Shown: positions 17,436-26,522 of the stretch, piece after piece
Numbering within the stretch: the stretch's first letter is position 1
How the letters are laid out: each line of letters opens with the position of its first letter
NCBI RefSeq assembly: GCF_007570825.1
Contig: NZ_SUNB01000006.1
Coordinates: forward strand, 124,001-188,000
Length of the DNA stretch: 64,000 bases
Source: Pleionea sediminis
GTDB lineage: Bacteria > Pseudomonadota > Gammaproteobacteria > Enterobacterales > Kangiellaceae
Direction: 5' to 3'
Translations under genes and position numbers: made by a program
Notes under the pieces: generated by a model
Database searches by the model: none
What the model saw: the letters and a program-made list of their open reading frames with translations, nothing else
What the model was told of the DNA's origin: nothing

Positions 17436-20030
17436 ATGAACACGAATTATCGTAAAAAATTAGAAGGTACTAATCTCAGTTATTACGACACGCGCCAAGC
17501 GGTAGAAGATATTAAGCCCGGCGCATATAAAACTTTGCCTTATACGTCGCGTGTTTTAGCTGAGAACTTGGTGCGTCGTTGTGAGCCCGAAAAATTAACC
17601 GATTCTTTAAAGCAAATTATCGAACGCAAGCGCGACTTAGATTTTCCATGGTTTCCAGCGCGCGTTGTGTGTCACGATATTTTAGGTCAAACCGCATTGG
17701 TTGACTTAGCGGGTTTACGTGATGCTATCGCGGAGAAGGGCGGCGATCCAGCGAAAGTCAATCCGGTTGTGCCAACTCAATTAATCGTTGATCACTCGTT
17801 AGCGGTCGAACACGCCGGTTACGAAAAAGATGCATTTGAGAAAAACCGTGCCATTGAAGATCGTCGTAACGAAGATCGTTTTCACTTTATTAACTGGACC
17901 AAAACTGCGTTTAAAAATGTTGATGTGATTCCACCCGGCAACGGCATTATGCATCAAATTAATTTAGAGCGTATGTCACCAGTCATTCAAGCTCGCGATG
18001 GCGTTGCTTTTCCAGATACATTAGTCGGCACCGACAGTCATACACCGATGGTTGATGCACTCGGTGTAATTGCTGTGGGCGTCGGTGGTTTAGAAGCGGA
18101 AAGTGTTATGCTTGGTCGTGCTTCTTACATGCGTCTTCCTGACATCATTGGTGTTGAATTAAAAGGTAAACCACAACCTGGCATTACCAGTACCGATATT
18201 GTTTTAGCCATTACTGAATTTTTAAGAAAAGAACGTGTGGTGTCGAGTTACCTGGAGTTCTTTGGTGAAGGAGCTTCGGCATTAACTTTAGGTGATCGAG
18301 CTACCATTTCTAACATGACGCCAGAGTTCGGTGCGACCGCTGCTATGTTCTACATCGATCAACAAACTATCGATTACTTAACTTTAACCGGTCGTGAAGA
18401 CGATCAAGTGAAACTCGTTGAACAATATGCAAAAGAAACTGGTTTATGGGCCGACGAATTAACCGAAGCGGAATACGAAAGAGTATTAACTTTTGATTTG
18501 TCTTCTGTCGGTCGAAATATTGCGGGTCCTTCGAATCCACACGCACGTGTTTCAACTTCCGATTTAGCGGCAAAAGGTATAAGCGGTGTTGTTGAAAACG
18601 AAGAGGGCAAAATGCCCGACGGCGCTTGCATTATCGCTGCGATCACCAGTTGTACAAATACCAGTAACCCACGCAACATGATCGCGGCGGGCTTGATTGC
18701 GCGTAACGCGAATAAATTAGGTTTGGTACGTAAGCCTTGGGTTAAAACGTCTTTAGCACCCGGATCAAAAGCCGTTAAATTGTATTTAGAAGAATCTAAT
18801 TTATTGCCTGAACTCGAAAAGCTTGGCTTTGGCGTGGTTGCGTTCGCTTGTACATCGTGTAACGGAATGAGTGGTGCATTAGATCCAAAAATCAAACAAG
18901 AAATTGAAGAGCGTGATTTATATTCTACAGCGGTACTATCGGGTAACCGCAACTTCGATGGTCGAATTCATCCGCACGCGGATCAAGCGTTTCTTGCATC
19001 ACCTCCACTGGTTGTTGCTTACGCTATTGCGGGAACCATTCGTTTCGATATCGAGAAAGATGCTTTAGGGACCGATAAAGACGGCAATCCAATTACGCTA
19101 AAAGATATTTGGCCAACGGACGAAGAAATCGATGCGATCATCAAAGAGCACGTTAAACCAGAGCAATTCCGTAACGTTTACGAACCGATGTTTAACGTTA
19201 ATGTTGATATGGGTGAAAAATCAGAACCGCTTTACGACTGGCGTCCAAAAAGTACTTACATCCGTCGTCCTCCGTATTGGGAAGGTGCATTAGCCGGTGA
19301 GCGTACTATGAAAAGCATGCGTCCATTAGCGGTCTTGGGTGACAATATTACAACCGATCATTTATCACCGTCGAATGCCATTCAAGCGGCCAGTGCTGCT
19401 GGTGAATACTTAGCGAAAATGGGGTTACCTGAAGAAGACTTCAACTCTTATGCGACGCATCGTGGCGATCACTTAACGGCGCAGCGCGCAACCTTTGCTA
19501 ATCCAAAACTGTTAAATGAAATGGTTCGTGATGAAAACGGTGATATCAAACAAGGTTCGCTAGCCCGCGTTGAGCCAGAGGGCAAAGAAACGCGCATGTG
19601 GGAAGCGATTGAAACTTACATGAATCGCAAACAACCCTTGTGCATTATTGCGGGAGCCGATTATGGACAAGGTTCATCGCGCGACTGGGCGGCCAAAGGT
19701 GTTCGTTTAGCGGGGGTTGAAGTGATCGTTGCCGAGGGATTCGAGCGTATTCACCGAACCAACTTAATTGGCATGGGTGTGTTACCGCTTGAGTTTATGA
19801 ATGGTGAAACCCGCAAAACCTATAACATTGATGGCACCGAAACATTCGATGTGGAAGGCGAGCCAACACCCGGTGCAACATTAACATTAACAATCAATCG
19901 TAAAGATGGTGAGCGTGTTGAAGTACCTGTTAAGTGTCGTTTAGATACCGCTGAGGAAGTGTCTATTTATTCTGCCGGTGGTGTACTGCAACGTTTCGCG
20001 AAAGACTTTTTAGAGTCCGAAGCGGCTTAA
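17436..20030 (+). CDS. acnD: 2-methylcitrate dehydratase, Fe-S dependent (AcnD)
   Basis: An 864-residue aconitase-superfamily enzyme that dehydrates 2-methylcitrate to 2-methyl-aconitate in propionate breakdown. The 4Fe-4S ligands are C406 (ITSCTNTSNP), C472 and C475 (ACTSCNGMSG). The swivel domain is at about 650-864, with GADYGQGSSRDWAAKG. Length and start fit AcnD (about 865 residues) better than AcnA (about 890), and prpF follows directly, the usual AcnD partner. Its isomer product needs PrpF before PrpB-type cleavage or further hydration. Codon use is more GC-rich at third positions than the flanking accessory genes, consistent with a well-expressed metabolic gene. Confidence 0.93.
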   Translation: MNTNYRKKLEGTNLSYYDTRQAVEDIKPGAYKTLPYTSRVLAENLVRRCEPEKLTDSLKQIIERKRDLDFPWFPARVVCHDILGQTALVDLAGLRDAIAEKGGDPAKVNPVVPTQLIVDHSLAVEHAGYEKDAFEKNRAIEDRRNEDRFHFINWTKTAFKNVDVIPPGNGIMHQINLERMSPVIQARDGVAFPDTLVGTDSHTPMVDALGVIAVGVGGLEAESVMLGRASYMRLPDIIGVELKGKPQPGITSTDIVLAITEFLRKERVVSSYLEFFGEGASALTLGDRATISNMTPEFGATAAMFYIDQQTIDYLTLTGREDDQVKLVEQYAKETGLWADELTEAEYERVLTFDLSSVGRNIAGPSNPHARVSTSDLAAKGISGVVENEEGKMPDGACIIAAITSCTNTSNPRNMIAAGLIARNANKLGLVRKPWVKTSLAPGSKAVKLYLEESNLLPELEKLGFGVVAFACTSCNGMSGALDPKIKQEIEERDLYSTAVLSGNRNFDGRIHPHADQAFLASPPLVVAYAIAGTIRFDIEKDALGTDKDGNPITLKDIWPTDEEIDAIIKEHVKPEQFRNVYEPMFNVNVDMGEKSEPLYDWRPKSTYIRRPPYWEGALAGERTMKSMRPLAVLGDNITTDHLSPSNAIQAASAAGEYLAKMGLPEEDFNSYATHRGDHLTAQRATFANPKLLNEMVRDENGDIKQGSLARVEPEGKETRMWEAIETYMNRKQPLCIIAGADYGQGSSRDWAAKGVRLAGVEVIVAEGFERIHRTNLIGMGVLPLEFMNGETRKTYNIDGTETFDVEGEPTPGATLTLTINRKDGERVEVPVKCRLDTAEEVSIYSAGGVLQRFAKDFLESEAA

Positions 20031-20060
20031 TCATCACATTAAAATTTACAACGTTTAAAG

Positions 20061-20088
20061 AAGCCATCACTTTGTGTGATGGCTTTTT
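20061..20088 (+). terminator. Terminator between acnD and prpF
   Basis: Perfect ten-base arms AAGCCATCAC (20061-20070) and GTGATGGCTT (20076-20085) followed by a T run. As it lies inside the presumed operon, it either lowers prpF expression or separates prpF into its own transcript. Confidence 0.85.
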
Positions 20089-20129
20089 ATAAAAGTCTCG
20101 TTTAAAGACTTATCTTAAGGAATGGTTTT

Positions 20130-21299
20130 ATGTCTCACGCACCTCAAATAAAAATACCCGCAACTTACATGCGTGGCGGCACCAGTAAAGGTGTCTTTTT
20201 TAAATTAACGGATTTACCCGAAGCGGCACAAGTGCCAGGCGAAGTGCGCGATAAAATTTTATTGCGTGTTATTGGTAGCCCCGATCCATACGGTAAACAC
20301 ACCGATGGTATGGGCGGTGCAACGTCCAGTACTTCCAAAACTGTTATCTTGTCAAAAAGTGATAAAGAAGATCACGATGTAAACTATTTATTCGGACAAG
20401 TAGCGATTGATAAACCTTTTATCGATTGGAGTGGTAACTGCGGCAATTTAACGGCAGCTGTCGGTTCCTTTGCTATTTCTAATGGTTTGGTTGATCCATC
20501 ACGCATTCCAGAAAATGGCATTGCCGTGGTTCGTATTTGGCAAGCCAACATTGAAAAAACAATTATCGCTCACGTACCGATTACCAATGGCGAAGTGCAA
20601 GAAACGGGTGATTTCGAGTTGGATGGTGTTACCTTTCCCGCAGCAGAAGTAAAAATTGAATTTATGGATCCGACCGATGCGAAATTATTTCCTACCGGTA
20701 ATTTAGTCGACGAATTAGAAGTTCCGGGCATTGGGACTTTTAAAGCAACGATGATCAACGCTGGGATCCCCACCATCTTTTTAAATGCCGAAGATATCGG
20801 TTACACAGGAATCGAATTGCAAGAAGCCATCAATGGCGATCCCGAAGCCTTGCAAAAGTTTGAAACCATGCGAGCTCATGGTGCGGTAAAAATGGGATTG
20901 ATTAAAGAGATTGAAGAAGCCGCAAATCGCCAACACACACCAAAAATTGCGTTTGTGAATGGTCCGGCCGATTACGTGTCTTCAAGTGGCAAAAAAATTA
21001 ATACTTCTGATATCGATTTAAACGTACGTGCATTATCGATGGGTAAATTACATCATGCGATGATGGGCACAGCGGCGGTTGCTATTGCAACGGCGTCAAC
21101 CATTCCCGGCACGTTGGTAAACCTCGCTGCAGGTGGCGGTGAGCGCCAATCGGTTACCTTTGGTCATCCTTCTGGAACGTTGCAAGTGGGTGCCGAAACG
21201 GAATTAAAAGGCGATGAGTGGATTGCCAATAAAGTAATTATGAGCCGTAGCGCACGTGTATTGATGGAAGGTTGGGTACGAGTGCCTGGAGATTTATAA
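20130..21299 (+). CDS. prpF: 2-methylaconitate cis-trans isomerase PrpF
   Basis: A 389-residue enzyme with the diaminopimelate-epimerase-like fold that isomerises the AcnD product so that it can enter the rest of the cycle. MRGGTSKGVFF near the N terminus (about 14-24), SGNCGNLTAAVG (about 106-117) and GGGERQSVTFGHPSG near the C terminus are PrpF signatures. The Shine-Dalgarno AAGGAATGG lies at about 20116. It follows acnD after a 99-base gap that contains a terminator. prpB and prpC, usually in the same cluster, are not present here. Confidence 0.93.
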   Translation: MSHAPQIKIPATYMRGGTSKGVFFKLTDLPEAAQVPGEVRDKILLRVIGSPDPYGKHTDGMGGATSSTSKTVILSKSDKEDHDVNYLFGQVAIDKPFIDWSGNCGNLTAAVGSFAISNGLVDPSRIPENGIAVVRIWQANIEKTIIAHVPITNGEVQETGDFELDGVTFPAAEVKIEFMDPTDAKLFPTGNLVDELEVPGIGTFKATMINAGIPTIFLNAEDIGYTGIELQEAINGDPEALQKFETMRAHGAVKMGLIKEIEEAANRQHTPKIAFVNGPADYVSSSGKKINTSDIDLNVRALSMGKLHHAMMGTAAVAIATASTIPGTLVNLAAGGGERQSVTFGHPSGTLQVGAETELKGDEWIANKVIMSRSARVLMEGWVRVPGDL

Positions 21300-21317
21300 T
21301 GCTTCTTTTTAATAATT

Positions 21318-21348
21318 GAAAAATGTGGCAAGGAAGCCATTTTTCTTT
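21318..21348 (+). terminator. Terminator after prpF
   Basis: Arms GAAAAATGTGGC (21318-21329) and GCCATTTTTC (21336-21345) with a small internal bulge, followed by TTTTA. It lies between convergent genes and probably works on both strands. Confidence 0.75.
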
Positions 21349-21369
21349 TAATACGATAGAAAGTCTTTT

Positions 21370-21912
21370 TTAATAGCCGCTTTTATATAAAGGCTCTACC
21401 AAAAAAATTGTGCCTTTGACTATTAGATTTGCAGGAAAGTAAGCTCGATAGGTTCCTTTAAGAACTTCGTCAATTACAAAAATTAAATAGCCGTCTTCTA
21501 TTACCTTCTCCAAGAATATAACGATGTTAATGTCGTCTTGTTCGTAATAAATACTTCCGTCTTTGTAACTTACTTTCCAGCCTAAGTTGTTAAAAGAAGA
21601 ATTTTTATCTACTTTGTTCGATAGCGATAATGGCAGTTGACTCACATTAACATTTTTATAGATTTTATCTAAAAATTCTCTCTTATTATTAATGTCTTCT
21701 TTAGCAAGTAAATAAGAGCACTCTAGATATTCTCCTGCAACACTTCTATTCCTATTTGTGCTTAAAAGTCCTACCTCATTTCTGAGTGAGTTATATTTTT
21801 CACAGTTATTGGTTACACGCCCATCTAACATTTTAATTTTTGTTAGTTTGATTTTCTCTTGGGCAAAGGATTCGAAAGTTATAAAAATAAAAACAAGTAT
21901 CAAAAGTCTCAT
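21370..21912 (-). CDS. Secreted protein of unknown function
   Basis: A 180-residue protein with a short signal peptide (MRLLILVFIFITFESFAQ) and no further membrane segment. The mature part is lysine- and asparagine-rich, with two cysteines (about 37 and 65) that could form a disulfide and a strand-rich C-terminal half (IYYEQDDINIVIFLE, GYLIFVIDEVLKGTYRAYF). No family recognised. Base composition is clearly more AT-rich than the prp genes on its right, as for other genes of 21-29 kb, which hints at an accessory region. Confidence 0.55.
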   Translation of the reverse strand: MRLLILVFIFITFESFAQEKIKLTKIKMLDGRVTNNCEKYNSLRNEVGLLSTNRNRSVAGEYLECSYLLAKEDINNKREFLDKIYKNVNVSQLPLSLSNKVDKNSSFNNLGWKVSYKDGSIYYEQDDINIVIFLEKVIEDGYLIFVIDEVLKGTYRAYFPANLIVKGTIFLVEPLYKSGY

Positions 21913-22102
21913 TTAATTCGCCTTCGTTTTGTAAGCCTATAATCCCTGTGAGGAAAAGGTAAATGAACTATGTTAATTGGATATAATTTTGTATGTAAAG
22001 AAACTAAGCGATAGATAACCCCTAAGATTTAATCGCTCCGTTTATATCGTTTCATTGTTTATATCTACTCATTAAATTTTCGTGTTTACGGAATAGCAGT
22101 TT

Positions 22103-22129
22103 GCTGTATCGTTGCAATACGATTACAGC
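22103..22129 (+). promoter_or_regulatory. Hairpin before the membrane-protein gene at 22138
   Basis: GCTGTATCGT (22103-22112) pairs with ACGATTACAGC (22119-22129) with one bulged base. It ends only four bases before an AGGA Shine-Dalgarno (22133-22136), so it could influence ribosome access. Confidence 0.35.
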
Positions 22130-22137
22130 AGTAGGAA

Positions 22138-22875
22138 GTGGGTTTGGTTTATTTAACTGGCATTTTAACCCTAGTTTTGGGTCTTCTCATACTGATTGAC
22201 TACACCGATAATTCGAATGGTACAGGCATGTGGTGGATGGGAAAAGTATTACCACCGTTGGGTCTTCTTGCTTTTAGTTTCATTCCTGTTGACTTAATAA
22301 CCTCTATTTTTTGGTTGTTGGCTGCAGTGGTTATGTTGGTTTCTGTTATTAGTCTTTTTATAAAAGTATTTAAATGGACCATTAAATGTTACCGCAAACG
22401 TTCGATTGATTTCAGGTACATCGCAGAAGAGGGTGTTCGTCCACTGTTGTGTATTATTTGCTTTTACACCGCAAGTCACATTGTCAACCTGTCGGTTTAT
22501 TCTGCGAATGAAAAAGCACTTCAGTTAGCCTTGGAGATGAAGCAGTATGTGCACGAAAATGGCACTTGCAGTGTAGAAAAACCAGTTTGGGCCAATGAAC
22601 ATCTCTCGAAAGGTCACAGCTCATTTTCAATGCGATACGGTGAGTATGGCACCCAATATCAAATTAATTATCAATGTGATCCAGAGAACGATAAGTTTTC
22701 CTATTGGGTTAGAATAAGCCAAGATGAGTCGTTTGGTATTGAAGGAAGCTTTGACGGAAAAATGGAAGTTACCTATGGCGACTATGGTAATCCAACAACA
22801 GTCACTTTGGATGATAGTATAGATATTTCAGCTTTAATTAAAATGAATCTCGATCTTGAAGGAAGAAAATTGTGA
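22138..22875 (+). CDS. Membrane protein with duplicated C-terminal domain, unknown function
   Basis: A 245-residue protein. The frame opens at a GTG at 22138, but AGGA at 22133-22136 is better spaced for the TTG at 22144, so the exact start is uncertain. Three hydrophobic segments occupy residues 4-78 and a fourth about 98-115, followed by a periplasmic or cytosolic domain (about 116-245) with CDPENDKFSYWVRISQDES. Part of this domain is repeated almost exactly in the gene fragment at 25348-25792. No family recognised. An AT-rich, accessory-type gene. Confidence 0.55.
   Translation: MGLVYLTGILTLVLGLLILIDYTDNSNGTGMWWMGKVLPPLGLLAFSFIPVDLITSIFWLLAAVVMLVSVISLFIKVFKWTIKCYRKRSIDFRYIAEEGVRPLLCIICFYTASHIVNLSVYSANEKALQLALEMKQYVHENGTCSVEKPVWANEHLSKGHSSFSMRYGEYGTQYQINYQCDPENDKFSYWVRISQDESFGIEGSFDGKMEVTYGDYGNPTTVTLDDSIDISALIKMNLDLEGRKL
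22620..22799 (+). repeat. Direct repeat, copy A (about 180 bp identical)
   Basis: Identical base for base to 25540-25719, 2.9 kb downstream in the same orientation. The flanks of the block differ by roughly 15 percent on the left and more on the right. It lies in the C-terminal domain of the membrane protein at 22138. Confidence 0.95.
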
Positions 22876-23193
22876 GGTTATTAACTTTTAATAGTGAGAA
22901 ATGGTAGTCTATACATGTAATCGAAATTTCCACCTATCCTGATGGTGTTAATGTAAGGCGTAAAGCTCGCATGATAAACTTAAATGACCATTTGATAACA
23001 AACTTGATAAAAGGATGCTAAACCATGCCAAAAGCGAACGGTGTTATTAAATCGGATTTTTTCTGGTTCTGAGAGTCTTATCGATCTATAGATTGTTGAG
23101 TATGGACAAGCGTTAAATTGGTAAGTACTACATTTAAATCCTACACTGAATTAAACGAAAGAAATATTCATGCTTGGTTAACAAGGAAAAATA
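22876..23193. other. Gene-free stretch before the esterase
   Basis: 318 AT-rich bases. I see no gene, RNA structure or strong promoter; the Shine-Dalgarno of the esterase (AAGGAAAAATA) is at its right end. A GTTAA-containing stretch near 23110 is not a convincing recombination site. Confidence 0.4.
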
Positions 23194-24348
23194 ATGAAAG
23201 TGTATTTAACTAGAGTAGCAATATTAATATTCTGTTTGATGTTGAGAACCGCGTTAGCAGATAATCATCTGGTTATTTCAGAATCACTTCCGTCCGATTC
23301 TCTTTCTCAACAACACTATAGGGTATGGTTGCCTGAATCCTACAAGAGTGAGGGTAATACTCGATATCCACTTCTTCTTGTTTTGGATGGACAAAAATAC
23401 GGTAACTTAGTTGCGAGTAATGCCAAATTTTTAGCCTATTCGGAAGATATTCCTGAGCATATTATTGTGACGCTTGATGTAAAAAATCGACTTTTAAATT
23501 ACACACCCACTGATTCCTCAGATTGGGATGGTGATGGCGGAGCCCCAAAGTTCTTGACGTTTATCACTGATGAATTACTACCAGAGTTGGAGAAAAAGTT
23601 TCGTTTTTCTGAAACTCGGATTATGTGGGGACATTCTGCGGCGGGCTTGTTTGCCATGTACGCTTTTATGAATGCTCCACATGGTTTTAATGCCTTTCTT
23701 GTCAACGATGGATCGCTTGATTGGGATAATCGATATATTTATAAATCGCTCTCTCTGTATTTACAGAAATTTCCTAAGCGAAATCGGTTTTTGTATTTGA
23801 ATACCAGCTTTCTTGATCCAGATGCTCCAGATGAGTTTAAGTTTATTGAGCCAATCGTTAATTTACTTGAGGCTCGAGCTATCCCTCAGCTGCGCTGGGT
23901 GTATCAGCCGATGCCTGATGAATCACATGCGAGTATTCCTTTGTTGGGCAGCATTCATGGCTTAAAAGCGTTGTATAAAGGTTTTCGTATTCCTGAAAGT
24001 ATTATCCTTAAAGGTTTACCTGCCGTTAAGAGTTATTTTGAGTCGGTAAAGGGACAAATCGGTGCTCGGAAGAAAATACCAGAGTCAGTGTTACTAATGA
24101 CTGGTATCATTGGAATACAGCATAACAAGAAGGAAGCGATTGAAGCATTTCGTTTTTGTATTGAGTTGTATCCAGAGTCTCTAGATGCAAGAGAGCAACT
24201 CGCGGAAGCTTATCTTATGAATGAACAAACAAAGCTTGCTATTATGGCTCTAGAAGAAGCTATTCTCGTTGCAAATGAATTAAAAAGTGAACGTACCGAA
24301 GGTATTAAGCAAAGACTTAAATTGTTAAGAAAGAAGCTTAATGATTGA
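23194..24348 (+). CDS. Secreted esterase of the putative-esterase (Fes/IroE-like) family with TPR tail
   Basis: A 384-residue exported alpha/beta-hydrolase. Signal peptide at about 1-22 (ending RTALA). The nucleophile elbow GHSAAG holds S148; the acid and histidine lie further on, with H in PMPDESHASIP as the likely catalytic histidine. After about residue 290 two helical repeats (NKKEAIEAFRFCIELYP, DAREQLAEAYLM) look like tetratricopeptide repeats, probably for protein contacts. The family includes siderophore-ester and acyl esterases, but no iron-uptake gene is near, so the substrate is open. Single gene with its own Shine-Dalgarno. Confidence 0.78.
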   Translation: MKVYLTRVAILIFCLMLRTALADNHLVISESLPSDSLSQQHYRVWLPESYKSEGNTRYPLLLVLDGQKYGNLVASNAKFLAYSEDIPEHIIVTLDVKNRLLNYTPTDSSDWDGDGGAPKFLTFITDELLPELEKKFRFSETRIMWGHSAAGLFAMYAFMNAPHGFNAFLVNDGSLDWDNRYIYKSLSLYLQKFPKRNRFLYLNTSFLDPDAPDEFKFIEPIVNLLEARAIPQLRWVYQPMPDESHASIPLLGSIHGLKALYKGFRIPESIILKGLPAVKSYFESVKGQIGARKKIPESVLLMTGIIGIQHNKKEAIEAFRFCIELYPESLDAREQLAEAYLMNEQTKLAIMALEEAILVANELKSERTEGIKQRLKLLRKKLND

Positions 24349-24495
24349 ATGAATTAAAAGCTATAAATCTAAGTTAATATACGATACAAACTAACTAGCG
24401 ATTTAATTTATTCTTTTGATTATCCTAATATTAAGAATAGTCGTGTTAAAATATCCTGATGCTTATACTCAAAAAAAAATCCAAAGGAAGTGTAA

Positions 24496-25116
24496 ATGGA
24501 ATCCATTTCTTCTAGAAAAGAGAAGGTTTTTCAGCTACTTAAACGTGGTTTTATTGAGCTTATATCGGTATTTGTAGCAATCCTTTTAGCATTGTGGGTA
24601 GATGAGTTGTACGAAGATTATCAGCGCCAACAAAGAATAGGACTGGCGATGCAATCGGTAATGTCTGAGATGAAAGATAATCATAAATTGTTGTTGAAGG
24701 CACACGACTTTCAAACTAAAACCTTATCGATAATCAGAGATAAATTTTCTAAAAATGAAGATGTTACTGAAGTGCAGGCGGAAGAGTTACTTGCTAAAAT
24801 GTATCAGCGTAGCATGTTTCACCCGGCTCGCCTGATAGACACTGCGTGGCAGGTGATGCTACAGTCTCAACTACTTAATTATATGCCCCACGAAACAGTA
24901 CTTAAATATGCACACCATTATAAAGCTCAGCAAGATATGATGGAGAGACAAAAACTAATACTCCAAAACTTGGATAATTATCGTATTAACTCTGAAAATT
25001 ATTCTCAAATGTTATACTTATATAACCACTCGGTAAATGAGATTTGGTGGAGCGAAAAGAATTTATTGGCATCATTTTCTAATCTTGGAGTGTCTGCTGA
25101 TAACTCAAATAAATAA
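24496..25116 (+). CDS. Single-span membrane-anchored protein, unknown function
   Basis: A 206-residue protein with one N-terminal membrane segment (FIELISVFVAILLALWV, about 20-36) followed by a long helical, charged domain; the segment followed by WVDELYEDY resembles the start of DUF6090-type proteins. No signal-peptidase site, so it should stay anchored with the helical part on one side. AAGGAAG precedes the ATG. It lies between the esterase and the duplicated gene fragment, with no obvious functional link. Confidence 0.5.
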   Translation: MESISSRKEKVFQLLKRGFIELISVFVAILLALWVDELYEDYQRQQRIGLAMQSVMSEMKDNHKLLLKAHDFQTKTLSIIRDKFSKNEDVTEVQAEELLAKMYQRSMFHPARLIDTAWQVMLQSQLLNYMPHETVLKYAHHYKAQQDMMERQKLILQNLDNYRINSENYSQMLYLYNHSVNEIWWSEKNLLASFSNLGVSADNSNK

Positions 25117-25347
25117 CAAGCCCAGTACTCGGGAGATTTATTTACTTTTCAAAAAAAGCAGGGGATTCGGTATTGGTATGGTCGGGTAAGGTAAATTCTC
25201 AGTTTTTTTCTTTTTTTTATAACCTATTTCTTTTGGCTATTTTCTGGAAAAATAATGTTGTGGTTTGCCATAATTCTTATGCGGAAAGTCATTAAATAGC
25301 TAGTGAGATGTAAGCTAGAGTGAAAGTTTAGGATAAGACAATTAGTC

Positions 25348-25792
25348 GAAGGTGTCCGTTTACTGTTGTGTATTAATTGCTTTCTACACCGCAAGTCACA
25401 TTGTCAATCTGACATTTTATTCCGCCGATAATAAAGCATTTCGGTTAGCTTTGGAGATGAAGCGGTGTGTGCACGAAAATGGCACTGGCAGTGTAGAAAA
25501 ACCAGTTTGGGCCAATGAACACCTCTCGAAAGGTCACAACTCATTTTCAATGCGATACGGTGAGTATGGCACCCAATATCAAATTAATTATCAATGTGAT
25601 CCAGAGAACGATAAGTTTTCCTATTGGGTTAGAATAAGCCAAGATGAGTCGTTTGGTATTGAAGGAAGCTTTGACGGAAAAATGGAAGTTACCTATGGCG
25701 ACTATGGTAATCCAACAACTTTAATCTTGGACGAAACTGTTAACTTGTCTGACTTGGTGACAATGAAAATCAAGCGCCAAAAAGCCGAGTAA
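25348..25792 (+). pseudogene. Truncated, frameshifted copy of the membrane-protein gene at 22138
   Basis: Similarity to 22138-22875 begins at GAAGGTGTCCG (25348) and runs to the C terminus, so about the first 95 residues, including three membrane segments, are absent. Near the left end an extra C in TTTCTAC shifts the frame against the parent (TTTTAC there). A 146-residue frame from a GTG at 25352 remains open but has no Shine-Dalgarno. The central 180 bases are identical to the parent. I read it as a decayed paralogue kept similar by gene conversion; expression of the short frame cannot be excluded. Confidence 0.65.
25540..25719 (+). repeat. Direct repeat, copy B
   Basis: Second copy of the 180-base block at 22620-22799, inside the truncated paralogue. 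After the block the two genes diverge abruptly. Confidence 0.95.
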
Positions 25793-25972
25793 AGGTATTT
25801 TACATGAAACTTCTGATATAAACCTTAGCACATCAGTAACCGATAGAACTTCACCCGGTCAGCTACACATCTTATAATCAATCCATATTATTATTAAAAA
25901 TAACCCACTTCTCGTGAACCGACTTCGGGTTTCAATCGTCTTTTCTATAACAGCAATAACAATGAGCAGCGA

Positions 25973-26488
25973 ATGCAGCAGGCAGAGCAGGATTTATTAG
26001 TACTGGAAGCACAAAGTGGCAATGCACAGGCGCTTGAGTGTTTGATCGCTGTGTTTCATCCGTTGTTGGTGCAATTTGCTACGAGCTTGTCTGGCAACCA
26101 TGCTTTGGCGAAAGACGCAGTACAAGATGTTTGGCTAAAGATTGCCAAAAAGTTGCGTCAGCTGAATGATCCGCGGGCGTTTAGAAGTTGGCTTTATCGA
26201 GCGGTTCGTTGGCGTGTGAGCGAGCTTATGCGAGGCAAAGCGGAGCAGTTTGAGCGACTGGATGAATCGGTTGCAACGACTGAACTCGACGAAACCGAAA
26301 TCGAGAACCGAGCGTTAAGACGGCTTGTTCATCAACTCGCGGATACCGAGCGAGAAGTCATTTATTTGCATTATCTGGCTGAATTGTCGGTCGCTGAAAT
26401 GGCTTTAGTGTTGGAAATTCCGGCTGGGACGGTTAAATCTCGCTTAAGCCGGGCTCGTAAACAATTGCAACAGATGATTGATTCTTAA
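25973..26488 (+). CDS. ECF-type RNA polymerase sigma factor
   Basis: A 171-residue sigma-70-family factor of the extracytoplasmic-function type. Region 2 at about 25-95 (KDAVQDVWLKIAKKL, FRSWLYRAVRWRVSE) and region 4 at about 112-165 (LADTEREVIYLHYLAELSVAEMA, GTVKSRLSRARKQL). The gene downstream encodes a small membrane protein and starts 34 bases after this stop, so it is the likely partner or anti-sigma factor. No target promoter can be named. The ATG at 25973 has only a weak Shine-Dalgarno. Confidence 0.85.
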   Translation: MQQAEQDLLVLEAQSGNAQALECLIAVFHPLLVQFATSLSGNHALAKDAVQDVWLKIAKKLRQLNDPRAFRSWLYRAVRWRVSELMRGKAEQFERLDESVATTELDETEIENRALRRLVHQLADTEREVIYLHYLAELSVAEMALVLEIPAGTVKSRLSRARKQLQQMIDS

Positions 26489-26522
26489 TGAAATTGAGTT
26501 GACACAACCTGAGGAGGTTATC

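Noticed and set aside
23090-23125. Integron attC-like core (GCGTTAA) in the intergenic region
   Set aside because: Only one short match, no second core or stem of the proper size, and no integrase or cassette array in the window.
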